Below, piece by piece: positions 16,893-26,074 of a stretch of 64,000 nucleotides of DNA (its first letter is position 1; the number at the start of each line of letters is the position of its first letter). A program made the translations under genes and the position numbers. This stretch comes from Micromonospora zingiberis (GTDB taxonomy: Bacteria; Actinomycetota; Actinomycetes; Mycobacteriales; Micromonosporaceae). The notes under the pieces were generated by a model, which saw nothing but the letters and a program-made list of their open reading frames with translations, was not told the origin of the DNA and made no database searches. The stretch is from NCBI RefSeq assembly GCF_004331455.1, contig NZ_SJJR01000002.1:1-64000 (forward strand), given 5' to 3'.

Positions 16893-17774
16893 ACCCTGCG
16901 GGGTGGGGAGGCCGATCGGGTTGTCGGCGGGGATGACGCGGTGGGCGGCGTGGGCGATGGGGGTGAGGAGAGTACGGAGGCGGTCGAGGGATTCGGGGGC
17001 CAGCGACTGCCAGGGGCGGGCGGCGGCGGTGTCGGTGGCGTCCTCGATCGCCTGGAAGGCTGCTCGGCCGCGTGCGGTGGGGGTGCCGGGCAGGTCGGTC
17101 GCGGGCTGCTGGGTGAGCCAGCCACGGGCGGTCAGGCGGTCGCGGGCCTGCGCCCACTCCTGCTCCGACCAGCCCCGGCCGAGCAGGTTCTGCGCCGGCA
17201 TGCCGGTCGCGACCCGCCAGGCCAGGGTCTCCACCGGATCGAGATCGGCGGCGACCAGCGCCGCCACGTGCCCGTCGCCGCGATGCTCGCGCAGCGTGGT
17301 CGCGGCCTGCCAGAGCCGGGCCAGCGGGTAGTCGCCGCGCGGCAGGGCGGCGTTGGCCGCGCCGAGCACCCGGCCGGGAGCGGTGCCGACCGCCTCGGCG
17401 GCGGCCTCAAGCAACTCGGCGGCCTCCGCCAGGTGCCGCTCGGGCAGTTCGTACGTCAACTCGGCGAGCGCCTGCACCGCACCGGTCAGCCGGGCCCGCA
17501 ACGCCTGCTCGGGGCTGGCCAACTGCCAGACGGCGGGCAGCGCCCGGTTCACCATGTGCGGGGCGAAGGTGAAGAAGGCGGCGAGCACCGGGGCGGGGCC
17601 GACCGGCCCGAGCGGGGCGGCCCGGCCGGCGAAGTAGCCCCGCCAGTACCCGCGCAGCCCGGTCGCCTCGTACGCGGCCCGGGCGCGCGGGTGGAAGTAG
17701 GTGACGGCGTGCACCGGCTCGTAGCAGGTCCAGACCAGCCGGGCGACCTGCCCGGGGGCGTCCAGCGCCGTCAC
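16890..17774 (-). CDS. SCO6745 family protein
   Basis: 294 residues, mostly alpha-helical and soluble, resembling the actinobacterial SCO6745 family. It starts with VWTCYEPVHAVTYFHPRARAAYEATGL, has conserved-looking FFTFAPHMVNRALP (about 67-80) and ends with a winged-helix-like stretch ARDRLTARGWL. The GTG at 17774 was used; GGGGGTACGG precedes it. It lies nine bases after the FKBP gene on the same strand and so may be co-transcribed with it. Function is unknown; the C-terminal HTH-like region hints at regulation, but this is weak. Confidence 0.75.
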   Translation of the reverse strand: MTALDAPGQVARLVWTCYEPVHAVTYFHPRARAAYEATGLRGYWRGYFAGRAAPLGPVGPAPVLAAFFTFAPHMVNRALPAVWQLASPEQALRARLTGAVQALAELTYELPERHLAEAAELLEAAAEAVGTAPGRVLGAANAALPRGDYPLARLWQAATTLREHRGDGHVAALVAADLDPVETLAWRVATGMPAQNLLGRGWSEQEWAQARDRLTARGWLTQQPATDLPGTPTARGRAAFQAIEDATDTAAARPWQSLAPESLDRLRTLLTPIAHAAHRVIPADNPIGLPTPQG

Positions 17775-17783
17775 CCGTACCCC

Positions 17784-18428
17784 CTACTGAGCGGCGAGAA
17801 TGTCGACCACGAAGCGCAGCGGGCCACCCGGGCGGCCACCGGCGCCGTCGCCGTACGCCTGCTCGGCCGGGATGTCCAGCTGCACCCGGCTGCCCACGGT
17901 CACCCCGACCAGGCCCTTGTCCCAGCCCTCGATGACCTGCCCGACGCCGATCGGGAAGGTGGCCGTCTGGCCCCGGTCCCACGAGGAGTCGAACTGCTCA
18001 CCGTTCTCGTAGAACACCCCGACATAGTTGGTGGTGATCGACTGGCCCTCCTCGACCTTCGGGCCGGTGCCCTCGATCAGCGGGGTGACGGTGAGCTTGC
18101 TCAGCTCGCCCTCGCCAGCGGCGACGGTCGGCTTGCTACCCAGGGCCGGGTCGGACCCCTCCGGCAACTGCGGAGCGGGCGGCGCGTCCTGCGGCGTCGT
18201 CTCGGTCGGCGCGGCCGAGGGCGCGCTGGCCACCTGATCGGAGGGGTCGTCGCCCCGCTGGCCGATGATCACGAACACGGTGATCAGCACTCCGGCCACG
18301 GCGATGGCGGCGAACGCGCCGGCCCACGCCTGCCGGCGGCGTTTGGCCTCGGCCGCCTTCTGTTCGGCCAATTGCTCGGCCAGTCGCCGCCGTGCCTTGC
18401 TCTCCTGACCGCCCGCGTGCTCGCTCAC
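17784..18428 (-). CDS. Membrane-anchored FKBP-type peptidyl-prolyl isomerase
   Basis: 214 residues from a GTG at 18428 preceded by GGGAG. A basic, coiled-coil-prone head (KARRRLAEQLAEQKAAEAKRR cut at about 32) is followed by one membrane helix (about 36-57), a Pro/Ala linker and the FKBP domain (about 118-214). Seen in the domain: NYVGVFYENGEQFDSSWDRG, VIEGWDKGLVGVTVGSRVQL and IPAEQAYGDGAG, which include the aromatic pocket residues Tyr, Phe, Asp and Trp. It should catalyse prolyl isomerisation of exported proteins at the outer membrane face. The M1 peptidase upstream is on the same strand but 215 bases away. Confidence 0.9.
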   Translation of the reverse strand: MSEHAGGQESKARRRLAEQLAEQKAAEAKRRRQAWAGAFAAIAVAGVLITVFVIIGQRGDDPSDQVASAPSAAPTETTPQDAPPAPQLPEGSDPALGSKPTVAAGEGELSKLTVTPLIEGTGPKVEEGQSITTNYVGVFYENGEQFDSSWDRGQTATFPIGVGQVIEGWDKGLVGVTVGSRVQLDIPAEQAYGDGAGGRPGGPLRFVVDILAAQ

Positions 18429-18642
18429 GTCCTCGACTCCCTGCGCAGAGGTGGATGCGTCCGGCCACGGACGCCGTCGCCGACACACGGTACCTGGTGG
18501 TCGGCGCAGTTCCGACCATCGATCGTGACGTGGGGGAATCGTGGGACCAATGAGACGGGTGCGGGGCCCGGAACGCCTCCGGGCCCCGCATTCGAACGAC
18601 TACTTTCGGTGATATTCCGTTGGGTCGGTCGGCCTGGGTCGA

Positions 18643-20067
18643 TCACCAGGAGGTCGGCTTGCCCTTCTGGAACAGCCACACGTCGAAGAAGGCGGTCAGG
18701 TCCTGCCCGGACTCCCGCTCGGCCAGCCCGATGAAGTCCGCCGTGGCGGCGTGGCTGTACTGGTGGATCGCCGCCCACTGCCGCAGGATGCGGAAGAACG
18801 TCTCCTCACCGACCTTGCCGCGCAGCGCGTGCAGGGTCATCGCGCCCCGGTTGTACGGGATGTTGCTGAACATGTCCATCGGTCCCGGGTCGGCCAGGAC
18901 GATCTGCCAGAACGACGAGGAGGCGGCACGGCCGTAGTTGCTGCTGCTGTTGAAGGTCTGGCTGACCGTCGCCCCACCGTTGAACTCGGTGTACATCCAC
19001 TGGCCGTAGGTGGCGAAGCCCTCGTTGAGCCAGATGTCCTTCCAGCGCTCCGGCGACACACTGTTGCCGTACCACTGGTGGGCGATCTCGTGCGCCATGG
19101 TGCCGACGCTCGCCGTGTTCGAGAAGATCGGCTTGGTCTGGGTCTCCAGCGCGTAGCCGACCTGCGGGGCGTAGTCGACGATCGCCCCGGTCGAGGCGAA
19201 CGGGTACGGCCCGAACAACCCGGTGAAGAACTCCATCATCTTCGGGATCTGCGACACCGCGTTGGCCGAGCCGTTGACCAGGCGCGGGTCGATCGCCACG
19301 TACGACGGGATGCCGCTGGGCGTGACCGACTCGGTGACCACGAACCGCCCGATGGTGATCGTCGCCAGGTAGGTCGCCATCGGCTCGGTGTTGTCCCAGA
19401 CGAAGGTCGTCCAGCCGTCCCGGGTCTCCTGGGACAGGAGTTGGCCGTTGCCGACGGCGGTGAGCCCTTCGGGCACCTTCGCGGTGAACGTGAAGGTCGC
19501 CTTGTCGGTCGGGGTGTCGTTGCTCGGCAACCAGGCGGGCGTGCCCTGCGGCTCGCCGACGACGAAGGCGCCGTCGTCGGTCGGGATCCAGCCTTCGATC
19601 GACCCGTCCGGGTCGGTCACCGGGCCGGGTACACCGGCGTACTTCACCACCACCGTGAACGTCTGCCCGGTCTTCGGCTTCGGGCGCGGGGTGACGATCA
19701 GCTCCTGGCCGTCGCGGACGAAGTCGTTGCTCTTGCCGTTCACCGTCAGCGCGGTGATCTCCGGTCCACGGAAGTCCAGGTTGAACTGGTCGAGATCCTG
19801 GGTGGCCCGCGCGGTGATCGTCGCGGTGGCGTCCATCTGCCGGGTCGCCGGGTCGTACGAGAAGTTCAGGTCGTAGTGCTGGACGTCGTACCCGCCGTTG
19901 CCCTGGTCAGGGAAGTACGGGTCGCCGATGCTCGGTGCGCCGGGCGTGTAGCGGGGTGCACCGGGGTTGCCGGGTGCGGCGCTGGCAGCGGGTGACACCA
20001 CCAGCGAGCCGGTCGCCATCAGGGCGGCCGTGGCCAGGGCGGCACCACGCAGGCGAGGAGTGGTCAT
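18643..20067 (-). CDS. Secreted M1 family zinc metallopeptidase
   Basis: 474 residues. Signal peptide about 1-30 ending ASAAPG. The M1 N-terminal beta domain is followed by the thermolysin-like catalytic domain with HEIAHQWYGN (zinc His, catalytic Glu) and WLNEGFATY 19 residues later (third zinc ligand). Where classical aminopeptidases have GAMEN, this one has GYALETQT, as in the short bacterial M1 group. The length is about half that of PepN, lacking the C-terminal helical domains. Extracellular aminopeptidase activity is predicted. Convergent or terminal signals downstream are not clear. Confidence 0.92.
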   Translation of the reverse strand: MTTPRLRGAALATAALMATGSLVVSPAASAAPGNPGAPRYTPGAPSIGDPYFPDQGNGGYDVQHYDLNFSYDPATRQMDATATITARATQDLDQFNLDFRGPEITALTVNGKSNDFVRDGQELIVTPRPKPKTGQTFTVVVKYAGVPGPVTDPDGSIEGWIPTDDGAFVVGEPQGTPAWLPSNDTPTDKATFTFTAKVPEGLTAVGNGQLLSQETRDGWTTFVWDNTEPMATYLATITIGRFVVTESVTPSGIPSYVAIDPRLVNGSANAVSQIPKMMEFFTGLFGPYPFASTGAIVDYAPQVGYALETQTKPIFSNTASVGTMAHEIAHQWYGNSVSPERWKDIWLNEGFATYGQWMYTEFNGGATVSQTFNSSSNYGRAASSSFWQIVLADPGPMDMFSNIPYNRGAMTLHALRGKVGEETFFRILRQWAAIHQYSHAATADFIGLAERESGQDLTAFFDVWLFQKGKPTSW

Positions 20068-20228
20068 GTGAATCCTCTCGGTGGGGATGCCGAGGCAGCG
20101 TAAGATTCACGAAATGCCTGGTCAATGGCCTGACGGCGGAAGTTGTCCGCCTACTGGCCGGTCGCCGGCCCAACGACCCACGTCGGGGCGGGTCAGGCCC
20201 GGCCGTGGTGAATGCGGCGGGCACCGCG

Positions 20229-21239
20229 TCAGGCGGTCTTGCGCGGGGCCTTCTTCGGGGCGGCCTTCTTGGTGGTCGCCTTCTTCTCGACCTTGGCGGC
20301 GGCCTTCTTCGTACCCTCGGTCTTCTTGGCGGCCTCGGCCTTCTTCGGGGCGGCCTTCTTGGCGGCGGCCTTCTTCGCCGGGGCCTTGGCTGCCTTCTGC
20401 TGGGCCGAACGCGCCGAGGTGATCGGGGTCGGCTCGCCGGCACCGCCGGCCGGCGCCTCGCCCCGGGCCGCGCGGGCCCGCTCGACCGACGCCTTGAGCG
20501 CGGCCATCAGGTCGACGGCGGCGGCCGGAGCCTCCTCGACCTCCTCCGGCTGGACCACCTCGCGGCCTTCCACCTTGGCGTCGATGACCTCCTGCAACGC
20601 CGCCCGGTAGTCGTCGGTGAACTCGTCCGGGTGGAAGTCGCCGGCCATCGAGTCGATCAGTGAGGTCGCCATGGCCAGTTCCGGCGGGCGGGCCTTCAGG
20701 TCCTCGTCGAGGAAGCCGAAGTCCGGCTTACGGATCTCGTCGGGCCAGAGCATGGTGTTCAGCAGCAGCACGCCCTCGCGGACCCGCAGGGTGGCCAACT
20801 GCTCGCGCTGGCGCAGCGCCACCTTGACGATCGCCACCCGCTCCGAGTCGGTCAGCGCGTCCCGCAGCAGCAGGTACGGCTTGGTCGCGGTGCCCTCCGG
20901 CTCCAGGAAGTACGCCTTGTTGTACAGGATCGGGTCGACCTGCTCGGCCGGGACGAACTCCAGCACGTCGATCGCGTGCGAGGTGCTCAACGGCAGGTCG
21001 GCGAAGTCGGAGTCGGTGAGGATCACCATCTCCCCACCGCCGATGTCGTAGCCCTTGGCGATGTCGTCGTAGCTGACCTCCTCGCCGCAGACCTGGCAGG
21101 TGCGCTTGTACCGGATCCGTCCGCCGTCCTCCCGGTGCACCTGGTGGAACCGGATGTCCTTTTCCTCGGTCGCGGAGTACAGCTTCACCGCGATCGAGAC
21201 CAGACCGAACGACACGGCTCCCTTCCAGATGGCCCGCAT
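20229..21239 (-). CDS. ku: Non-homologous end-joining protein Ku
   Basis: 336 residues. It starts MRAIWKGAVSFGLVSIAVKL, the bacterial Ku signature, and includes the core beta-barrel to about residue 255 (FHQVHREDGGRIRYKRTCQVCGEEV; cut into two parts here: FHQVHREDGG and RIRYKRTCQVCGEEV). The rest, about 270-336, is a Lys/Ala-rich tail (KKAAAKKA-type), seen in many actinobacterial Ku proteins and associated with DNA binding. Ku homodimers hold broken ends and recruit LigD. The divergent ligase and polymerase genes begin 85 bases away, giving a complete NHEJ locus. Confidence 0.95.
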   Translation of the reverse strand: MRAIWKGAVSFGLVSIAVKLYSATEEKDIRFHQVHREDGGRIRYKRTCQVCGEEVSYDDIAKGYDIGGGEMVILTDSDFADLPLSTSHAIDVLEFVPAEQVDPILYNKAYFLEPEGTATKPYLLLRDALTDSERVAIVKVALRQREQLATLRVREGVLLLNTMLWPDEIRKPDFGFLDEDLKARPPELAMATSLIDSMAGDFHPDEFTDDYRAALQEVIDAKVEGREVVQPEEVEEAPAAAVDLMAALKASVERARAARGEAPAGGAGEPTPITSARSAQQKAAKAPAKKAAAKKAAPKKAEAAKKTEGTKKAAAKVEKKATTKKAAPKKAPRKTA

Positions 21240-21324
21240 CCCGCACTCCCTTCCCCGATATCGACCATGCTCGCACCGAAGCGAACCGGACGCGAGGTGT
21301 TCGGCCTGGTACTACAGTCGGGAC

Positions 21325-22266
21325 GTGCCCGGCGCGCCGCTCAAGCCGATGCTCGCGATGACCGGGCAGCTCCCGGCCGGTGCCGGCTGGGCGTACGAGT
21401 TCAAGTGGGACGGCGTACGCGCCCTGGCCGACATCGGGGCCGGGCGCCAACACCTCTATGCCCGTTCCGGCGTGGAGATCACCACCGCTTACCCGGAACT
21501 GATCCCGCTCGCCGAGCAGGTCGACGACGCGCTGCTCGACGGCGAGGTGGTGCTCTTCGACCCCAGCGGGCGGCCGTCGTTCACCGCCCTGGCCGAACGG
21601 ATGCACGTACGGGACCCGGCGAAGGCGGCCCGGCTGGCGGCGAGCGTCCCGGTCACGTACATGATCTTCGACCTGCTCCGGCTGCGCGGTGAGGACCTGA
21701 CCGGCTGGCCGTACGCCCGGCGTCGGGAAGCCCTCGACGGCCTGGGGTTGGGTGCGGCGCGATGGGCGGTGCCCCCGGTCTTCTTCGACGGCCCGGCGAC
21801 CTACGAGGCCGCCGGTGAGCACGGCCTGGAGGGGGTGATGGCCAAACGGGTCGACTCGGCCTACCGGCCCGGCGTACGCACGCCGGACTGGGTGAAGGTC
21901 AAGTTGGAGGTGACCGGCGACTTCGTGGTCGGTGGTTGGCGGCCCGGCGCCCGGAAGATCGGCGGCCTGCTGGTGGGGGTGCCCGGTGCCGGCGGGCGGC
22001 TTACCTACCGGGGCCGGGTCGGCGGCGGCATCGGCGCGGCCCTGGAACGGGAACTGCTGCGCGAACTTGAGCCGCTGAGAAGCCCCGCCTCGCCGTTCGC
22101 CGCCGGAGTGCCACGCGAGGATGCCCGGGGCGCGATCTGGGTAACGCCTCGGGTGGTGGTGGAGGTGAAGTACGGCCAGCGCACCCCGGACGGACGGCTG
22201 CGCTTCCCCCGGATCCTGCGGCTGCGGCCGGACAAACCGGCCGAGGAGGTCGACGATGCCAGCTGA
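21325..22266 (+). CDS. ATP-dependent DNA ligase (LigD ligase part)
   Basis: 313 residues from a GTG at 21325; a later ATG at 21349 is possible. The nucleotidyltransferase motif I EFKWDGVRAL holds the Lys that takes AMP; other motifs are DGEVVLFD (III region), GLEGVMAKRVDSAY (IV) and WVKVKLE (V). A C-terminal OB domain follows. It seals nicks in DNA with ATP. In the mycobacterial enzyme the ligase, polymerase and nuclease are fused; here ligase and polymerase are separate genes overlapping by 11 bases, so they should be made together. No LigD-type 3'-phosphoesterase domain is present in either. Confidence 0.92.
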   Translation: MPGAPLKPMLAMTGQLPAGAGWAYEFKWDGVRALADIGAGRQHLYARSGVEITTAYPELIPLAEQVDDALLDGEVVLFDPSGRPSFTALAERMHVRDPAKAARLAASVPVTYMIFDLLRLRGEDLTGWPYARRREALDGLGLGAARWAVPPVFFDGPATYEAAGEHGLEGVMAKRVDSAYRPGVRTPDWVKVKLEVTGDFVVGGWRPGARKIGGLLVGVPGAGGRLTYRGRVGGGIGAALERELLRELEPLRSPASPFAAGVPREDARGAIWVTPRVVVEVKYGQRTPDGRLRFPRILRLRPDKPAEEVDDAS

Positions 22267-23170
22267 CCGGCTCCGCGTCGAGGTCGACGGCCGCACTCTG
22301 GAGCTGTCCAACCTGGACAAGGTGCTCTACCCGAGTGCCGGCTTCACCAAGGGTGAGGTGATCGACTACTACACCCGGATCGCACCGGTGCTGCTGCCGC
22401 ACCTGACCGACCGGGCGTTGACCCGGATCCGCTTCCCGAACGGGGTGGAGGGCAACTCGTTCTTCGAGAAGAACGCCCCCGCCGCCACCCCCGACTGGGT
22501 ACGCGTCGAGACGCTGCCGGCGCCCGGCTCCACCAAGGGCCGGGAGACCATCGACTACGTGGTCGCCGACGACCTGCCGACCCTGGTCTGGCTGGCCAAC
22601 CTGGCAGCACTGGAGCTGCACACCCCACAGTGGAAGATCGGCGAACACCCGGACCTGATGGTGGTCGACCTGGACCCGGGATCACCGGCGACCCTGCGGC
22701 AGTGCTGCCAGGTGGCGCTGCTGCTGCGCGATCGGCTGGCCGCCGACGGGGTGGACGCCTACCCGAAGACCTCCGGCAAGAAGGGCATGCAGCTCTGCTG
22801 CCCGATCGCCGGGACGCAGTCCTCCGACGACGTGTCGGCCTACGCCCGGCGGATCGCCCAGGAGCTGGAACACGAGCATCCGAAGCTGATCGTTTCGAGG
22901 ATGGCGAAGAACCTGCGGCCCGGGAAGATCTTCATCGACTGGAGCCAGAACAACGCGGCGAAGACCACGGTGGCGCCGTACTCGCTGCGCGCCCAACCGG
23001 TGCCGGCCGTCTCCGCCCCGCTGACCTGGGACGAGGTCGCCGCCGGTGCGGCCGGCAGACGACCGTCGTCGCGGCCGTACACCGCCGGCGAGGTGCTGAG
23101 TCGGGTCGACGAGCACGGCGACCTGCTCGCCCCCCTCCTCGACCTCGGCCCTCCGCTGCCCGAGCGGTAA
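22256..23170 (+). CDS. ligD: LigD-type primase-polymerase
   Basis: 304 residues of the archaeo-eukaryotic primase-like LigD polymerase family. Key parts: LSNLDKVLYP at the N-terminus, the catalytic DLDPG (about 143-147) preceded by HPDLMVV, and KTSGKKGMQL (about 173-182), which binds the 5'-phosphate and nucleotide. It fills gaps during end joining and favours ribonucleotides in known members. The ATG overlaps the ligase stop. The TAA stop lies in the first bases of palindromic repeat copy C. Confidence 0.93.
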   Translation: MPADRLRVEVDGRTLELSNLDKVLYPSAGFTKGEVIDYYTRIAPVLLPHLTDRALTRIRFPNGVEGNSFFEKNAPAATPDWVRVETLPAPGSTKGRETIDYVVADDLPTLVWLANLAALELHTPQWKIGEHPDLMVVDLDPGSPATLRQCCQVALLLRDRLAADGVDAYPKTSGKKGMQLCCPIAGTQSSDDVSAYARRIAQELEHEHPKLIVSRMAKNLRPGKIFIDWSQNNAAKTTVAPYSLRAQPVPAVSAPLTWDEVAAGAAGRRPSSRPYTAGEVLSRVDEHGDLLAPLLDLGPPLPER

Positions 23171-23220
23171 GGAAGGGCACCCTGTTAACGCCTCCGGTAG
23201 AGCAAGGGCCCCCTGTTAAC
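23168..23220. repeat. Palindromic repeat, copy C (double unit)
   Basis: TAAGGAAGGGCACCCTGTTAAC, shown here as TAAGGAAGGGC and ACCCTGTTAAC, then spacer GCCTCCGGTAGA and GCAAGGGCCCCCTGTTAAC. The first TAA is the stop of the ligD polymerase gene, and the second TTAA would end a small minus-strand ORF. Same arrangement as copy A. Confidence 0.85.
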
Positions 23221-23437
23221 ACTGCCGACGGAGTCGCGCGTAAGCCCCGGCGAGCAGGGCGACCACGATCACGCTGATGAGCACGTCGCTGAACAGGTCC
23301 TGGCCGGGTGATGCCGCCGCGTACGGCGGCACGAGGTACGCCAAGGCCGCCGCGCCGATCAGTGGCCCCGCACACTGGCCTGCTGCCGCCCCGCCTGCGT
23401 CATGCCTCGACTGTCCCGCCACGATGAGGCACGGCAC
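23216..23437 (-). CDS. Possible small two-helix membrane protein
   Basis: A 73-residue frame from a GTG at 23437 with two hydrophobic segments, GPLIGAAALAYLVPPYA (about 24-40) and VLISVIVVALLAGAY (about 52-66), and a basic C-terminal end RLRRQC. No convincing ribosome binding site was found and the stop comes from the palindromic repeat copy C, so the original gene may have ended elsewhere. It resembles no family I can name. Confidence 0.35.
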   Translation of the reverse strand: MPCLIVAGQSRHDAGGAAAGQCAGPLIGAAALAYLVPPYAAASPGQDLFSDVLISVIVVALLAGAYARLRRQC

Positions 23438-23540
23438 CAGTGCCGATGGTTTACCCCGCCATCGACTATCGGCTAGCCGAGGTGTCACCCCGGGCGGGGC
23501 GGCCTGGACAGGTCGGGGTGGCAGGAGTAGGACGTACGGT

Positions 23541-24293
23541 ATGTCCGCGACGTTGCCCATGCTCTCCGCCGTCGGCCTCGCCGAGCGGGACCAGCCGCTG
23601 ATCACGTACCTCGACCACCAGACCGGGCACCGCCACCAGTTGACCGCCGCCGAGCTGGGCGAGTGGTCGGCGCGGGCCGCCGGCCTGCTGCGGGACGGCT
23701 GCGGCCTGACGCCGGGCAGCCGGGTGGCGGTGCTGCTGCCGCCGCACTGGCGTACCGCCGCGGTTCTGCTGGGCGCCTGGGCGGTCGGGTTGGAGGTGTC
23801 GTTCCGGCCGCGCGCCACCGCCGGGCTGCCGGTGCTGGAGCCCGGCGGCGACCGACCGTACGACGCCGTGCTGGTCACCCCGGAACGGCTCGACGACTGG
23901 TTGGAGGACGTACCGGACGGCCTGCACCGCTACCTCGTCGGCACCGGCCCGGACCCGCTGGCCGACGTGCCGGCCGGCTGGCTCGACTGGTCGGTGGAGG
24001 TGCTGCGGCATGGTGCCGCCCCGGCCGATCGCCCCACGCTGCACGCCACCGACCCGGCCAGCCCGGACGGCACCACCTACGACGAGTGGGGCAGAGTGGC
24101 CAGGGCAGTGGCCGACCAACTCGACCTGCGGGTCGGTGACCGCCTCCTGGTCGACGTCGCCGAGCACGACCACCATCTGAAGTGGCTGCTCGCCCCGCTG
24201 TCGGCCGGCGCCACCGTGCTGCTCTGCGCCGACCTCGACCCCGCCGACCGGGACGCCGTGGCCGCCGCCGAGCAGGTCACCCGGATCCTCTGA
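23541..24293 (+). CDS. TIGR03089 family protein
   Basis: 250 residues. The N-terminal half resembles the start of acyl-CoA synthetases (LTAAELGEWSARAAGLLRDG and VAVLLPPHWRTAAVLLGAWA), but the ATP-binding P-loop and adenylation motifs of that family are absent, as is usual for TIGR03089 proteins. They are common in actinobacteria and of unknown function. The ATG at 23541 is preceded by GGAGTAGGA. Confidence 0.85.
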   Translation: MSATLPMLSAVGLAERDQPLITYLDHQTGHRHQLTAAELGEWSARAAGLLRDGCGLTPGSRVAVLLPPHWRTAAVLLGAWAVGLEVSFRPRATAGLPVLEPGGDRPYDAVLVTPERLDDWLEDVPDGLHRYLVGTGPDPLADVPAGWLDWSVEVLRHGAAPADRPTLHATDPASPDGTTYDEWGRVARAVADQLDLRVGDRLLVDVAEHDHHLKWLLAPLSAGATVLLCADLDPADRDAVAAAEQVTRIL

Positions 24294-24304
24294 GCCGGCG
24301 CTGC

Positions 24305-24380
24305 GATCGACTCCGTTCCGGCGGTGTGGGGGGTGTCGAGGTGGCTTGGATACCGCGACTTCAGCGGAACGGAGTGGATC
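24305..24380. repeat. Inverted-repeat element between convergent genes
   Basis: 16-bp arms GATCGACTCCGTTCCG (24305-24320) and CGGAACGGAGTGGATC (24365-24380) with one mismatch enclose 44 bases. It lies between the stops of TIGR03089 and the XPB helicase and probably forms a terminator hairpin; its arms share no sequence with the other elements here. Confidence 0.65.
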
Positions 24381-24394
24381 AACGGCGTCGCCGG

Positions 24395-26074
24395 TCAGTC
24401 GACCGTGGGGAGGGGTGGGCCTAGGACGTCGTCGGCGTCGACGATGGTGTACGCGTAGCCCTGCTCGGCGAGGAAGCGCTGGCGGTGGGCGGCGTACTCG
24501 GTGTCGATGGTGTCGCGGGAGACGACCGTGTAGAAGTGGGCCTGGCGGCCGTCGGACTTCGGGCGGAGCACCCGGCCCAGGCGTTGTGCCTCCTCCTGGC
24601 GGGAGCCGAAGGTGCCGGAGACCTGGATCGCCACCGCCGCCTCGGGCAGGTCGATGGAGAAGTTGCCGACCTTCGAGATGACCAAGGTGCGGATCTCGCC
24701 GGAGCGGAACGCGTCGAAGAGGCGCTCGCGTTCCTTGTTGGTGGTCGAGCCCTGCACGATCGGGGCGTCCAGGTATTCGCCGAGCTGGTGCAGCTGGTCG
24801 ATGTACGCGCCGATGACCAGCGTCTGCTCGTCCGGGTGCCGCTGCACCAGGGCGCGGATCACCGGCAGCTTGGTGCGGGCGGTGGCCGCCATCCGGTAAC
24901 GCTCCTCGGCCTCCGCCGTCGCGTACGCCATCCGCTCGGCGTCGGTCAGGGTGACCCTGACCTCGGTGCACTGGGCGGGGGCGATCCAGCCCTGCGACTC
25001 GATGTCCTTCCAGGGTGCGTCGTACCGCTTCGGGCCGATCAGGCTGAACACGTCGCCCTCCCGGCCGTCCTCCCGGACCAGGGTGGCGGTCAGGCCCAGC
25101 CGGCGGCGGGCCTGGAGGTCGGCGGTGAAGCGGAAGATCGGCGCGGGCAGCAGGTGCACCTCGTCGTAGACGACCAGGCCCCAGTCGCGGGCGCCGAACA
25201 GGTCCAGGTGGGTGAAGGCGCCACCGCGCCGCGAGGTGAGCACCTGGTACGTGGCGATGGTGACCGGCCGGATCTCCTTGCGTTCGCCCGAGTACTCGCC
25301 GATCTCCTCCTCGGTCAGCGAGGTGCGGGCGATCAACTCCCGTTTCCACTGCCGGCCGGCGACGGTGTTGGTGACCAGGATCAGCGTGGTGGCCTTCGCC
25401 TCGGCCATCGCCGCCGCACCGACCAGCGTCTTACCGGCGCCGCAGGGCAGCACCACCACACCCGAGCCGCCGGCCCAGAACGCCTCGACGGCCTCCCGCT
25501 GGTACGACCGCAGCGTCCACGGCTTGCGGCCGTCCTTACCGGCCTCGGCCAGCTCGATCGGGTGCGCCTCACCGTCGACGTAGCCGGCCAGGTCCTCCGC
25601 CGGCCAGCCGAGCTTGAGCAGGGCCTGCTTGAGCCGGCCGCGTTCGGACGGATGCACCGCGATGGTGTCGTCGTCGAGCTTCGCGCCGAGCATGCCGGCG
25701 AGCTTCTTGCTCTTGGCCACCTCGACCAGCACCACCCGGTCCAGGGCCCGCAGCACCAGGCCGTGCACCGGGTCGTTGGCGAGTTGCAGCCGGCCGTACC
25801 GGTCCATGGTCTCGGCCACGTCGACCAGCAGGGCGTGCGGCACCGGGTAGCGGGAGTATTTGATCAGCGCGTCCACCACGCCCTCGGCGTCGTGGCCGGC
25901 GGCCCGGGCGTTCCACAGCCCGAGCGGGGTCAGCCGGTAGGTGTGCACGTGCTCGGGCGAGCGCTCCAGCTCGGCGAAGGGCGCGATGGCCATCCGGCAG
26001 GCCTGCGCGTCGGGGTGGTCGATCTCCAGCAGCAGGGTCTTGTCCGACTGCACGATCAGGGGTCCACCGCTCAC
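24395..26074 (-). CDS. XPB/Ssl2-type DNA repair helicase
   Basis: 559 residues. The Helicase_C_3 N-terminal part (about 1-150) is followed by an SF2 motor. Walker A is PCGAGKT (about 210-216), motif II is YDEVHLL (DEVH box), motif III GLTATLVRED carries the XPB RED signature, and the second RecA domain includes FRSGEIRTLVISKVGNFSIDLPEA (in two parts: FRSGEIRTLVISK and VGNFSIDLPEA) and QRLGRVLRPK (motif VI). Bacterial XPB unwinds DNA in a 3'-5' direction. The GTG at 26074 was used. The 823-aa partner 0.7 kb upstream is a common actinobacterial companion. Confidence 0.95.
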   Translation of the reverse strand: MSGGPLIVQSDKTLLLEIDHPDAQACRMAIAPFAELERSPEHVHTYRLTPLGLWNARAAGHDAEGVVDALIKYSRYPVPHALLVDVAETMDRYGRLQLANDPVHGLVLRALDRVVLVEVAKSKKLAGMLGAKLDDDTIAVHPSERGRLKQALLKLGWPAEDLAGYVDGEAHPIELAEAGKDGRKPWTLRSYQREAVEAFWAGGSGVVVLPCGAGKTLVGAAAMAEAKATTLILVTNTVAGRQWKRELIARTSLTEEEIGEYSGERKEIRPVTIATYQVLTSRRGGAFTHLDLFGARDWGLVVYDEVHLLPAPIFRFTADLQARRRLGLTATLVREDGREGDVFSLIGPKRYDAPWKDIESQGWIAPAQCTEVRVTLTDAERMAYATAEAEERYRMAATARTKLPVIRALVQRHPDEQTLVIGAYIDQLHQLGEYLDAPIVQGSTTNKERERLFDAFRSGEIRTLVISKVGNFSIDLPEAAVAIQVSGTFGSRQEEAQRLGRVLRPKSDGRQAHFYTVVSRDTIDTEYAAHRQRFLAEQGYAYTIVDADDVLGPPLPTVD

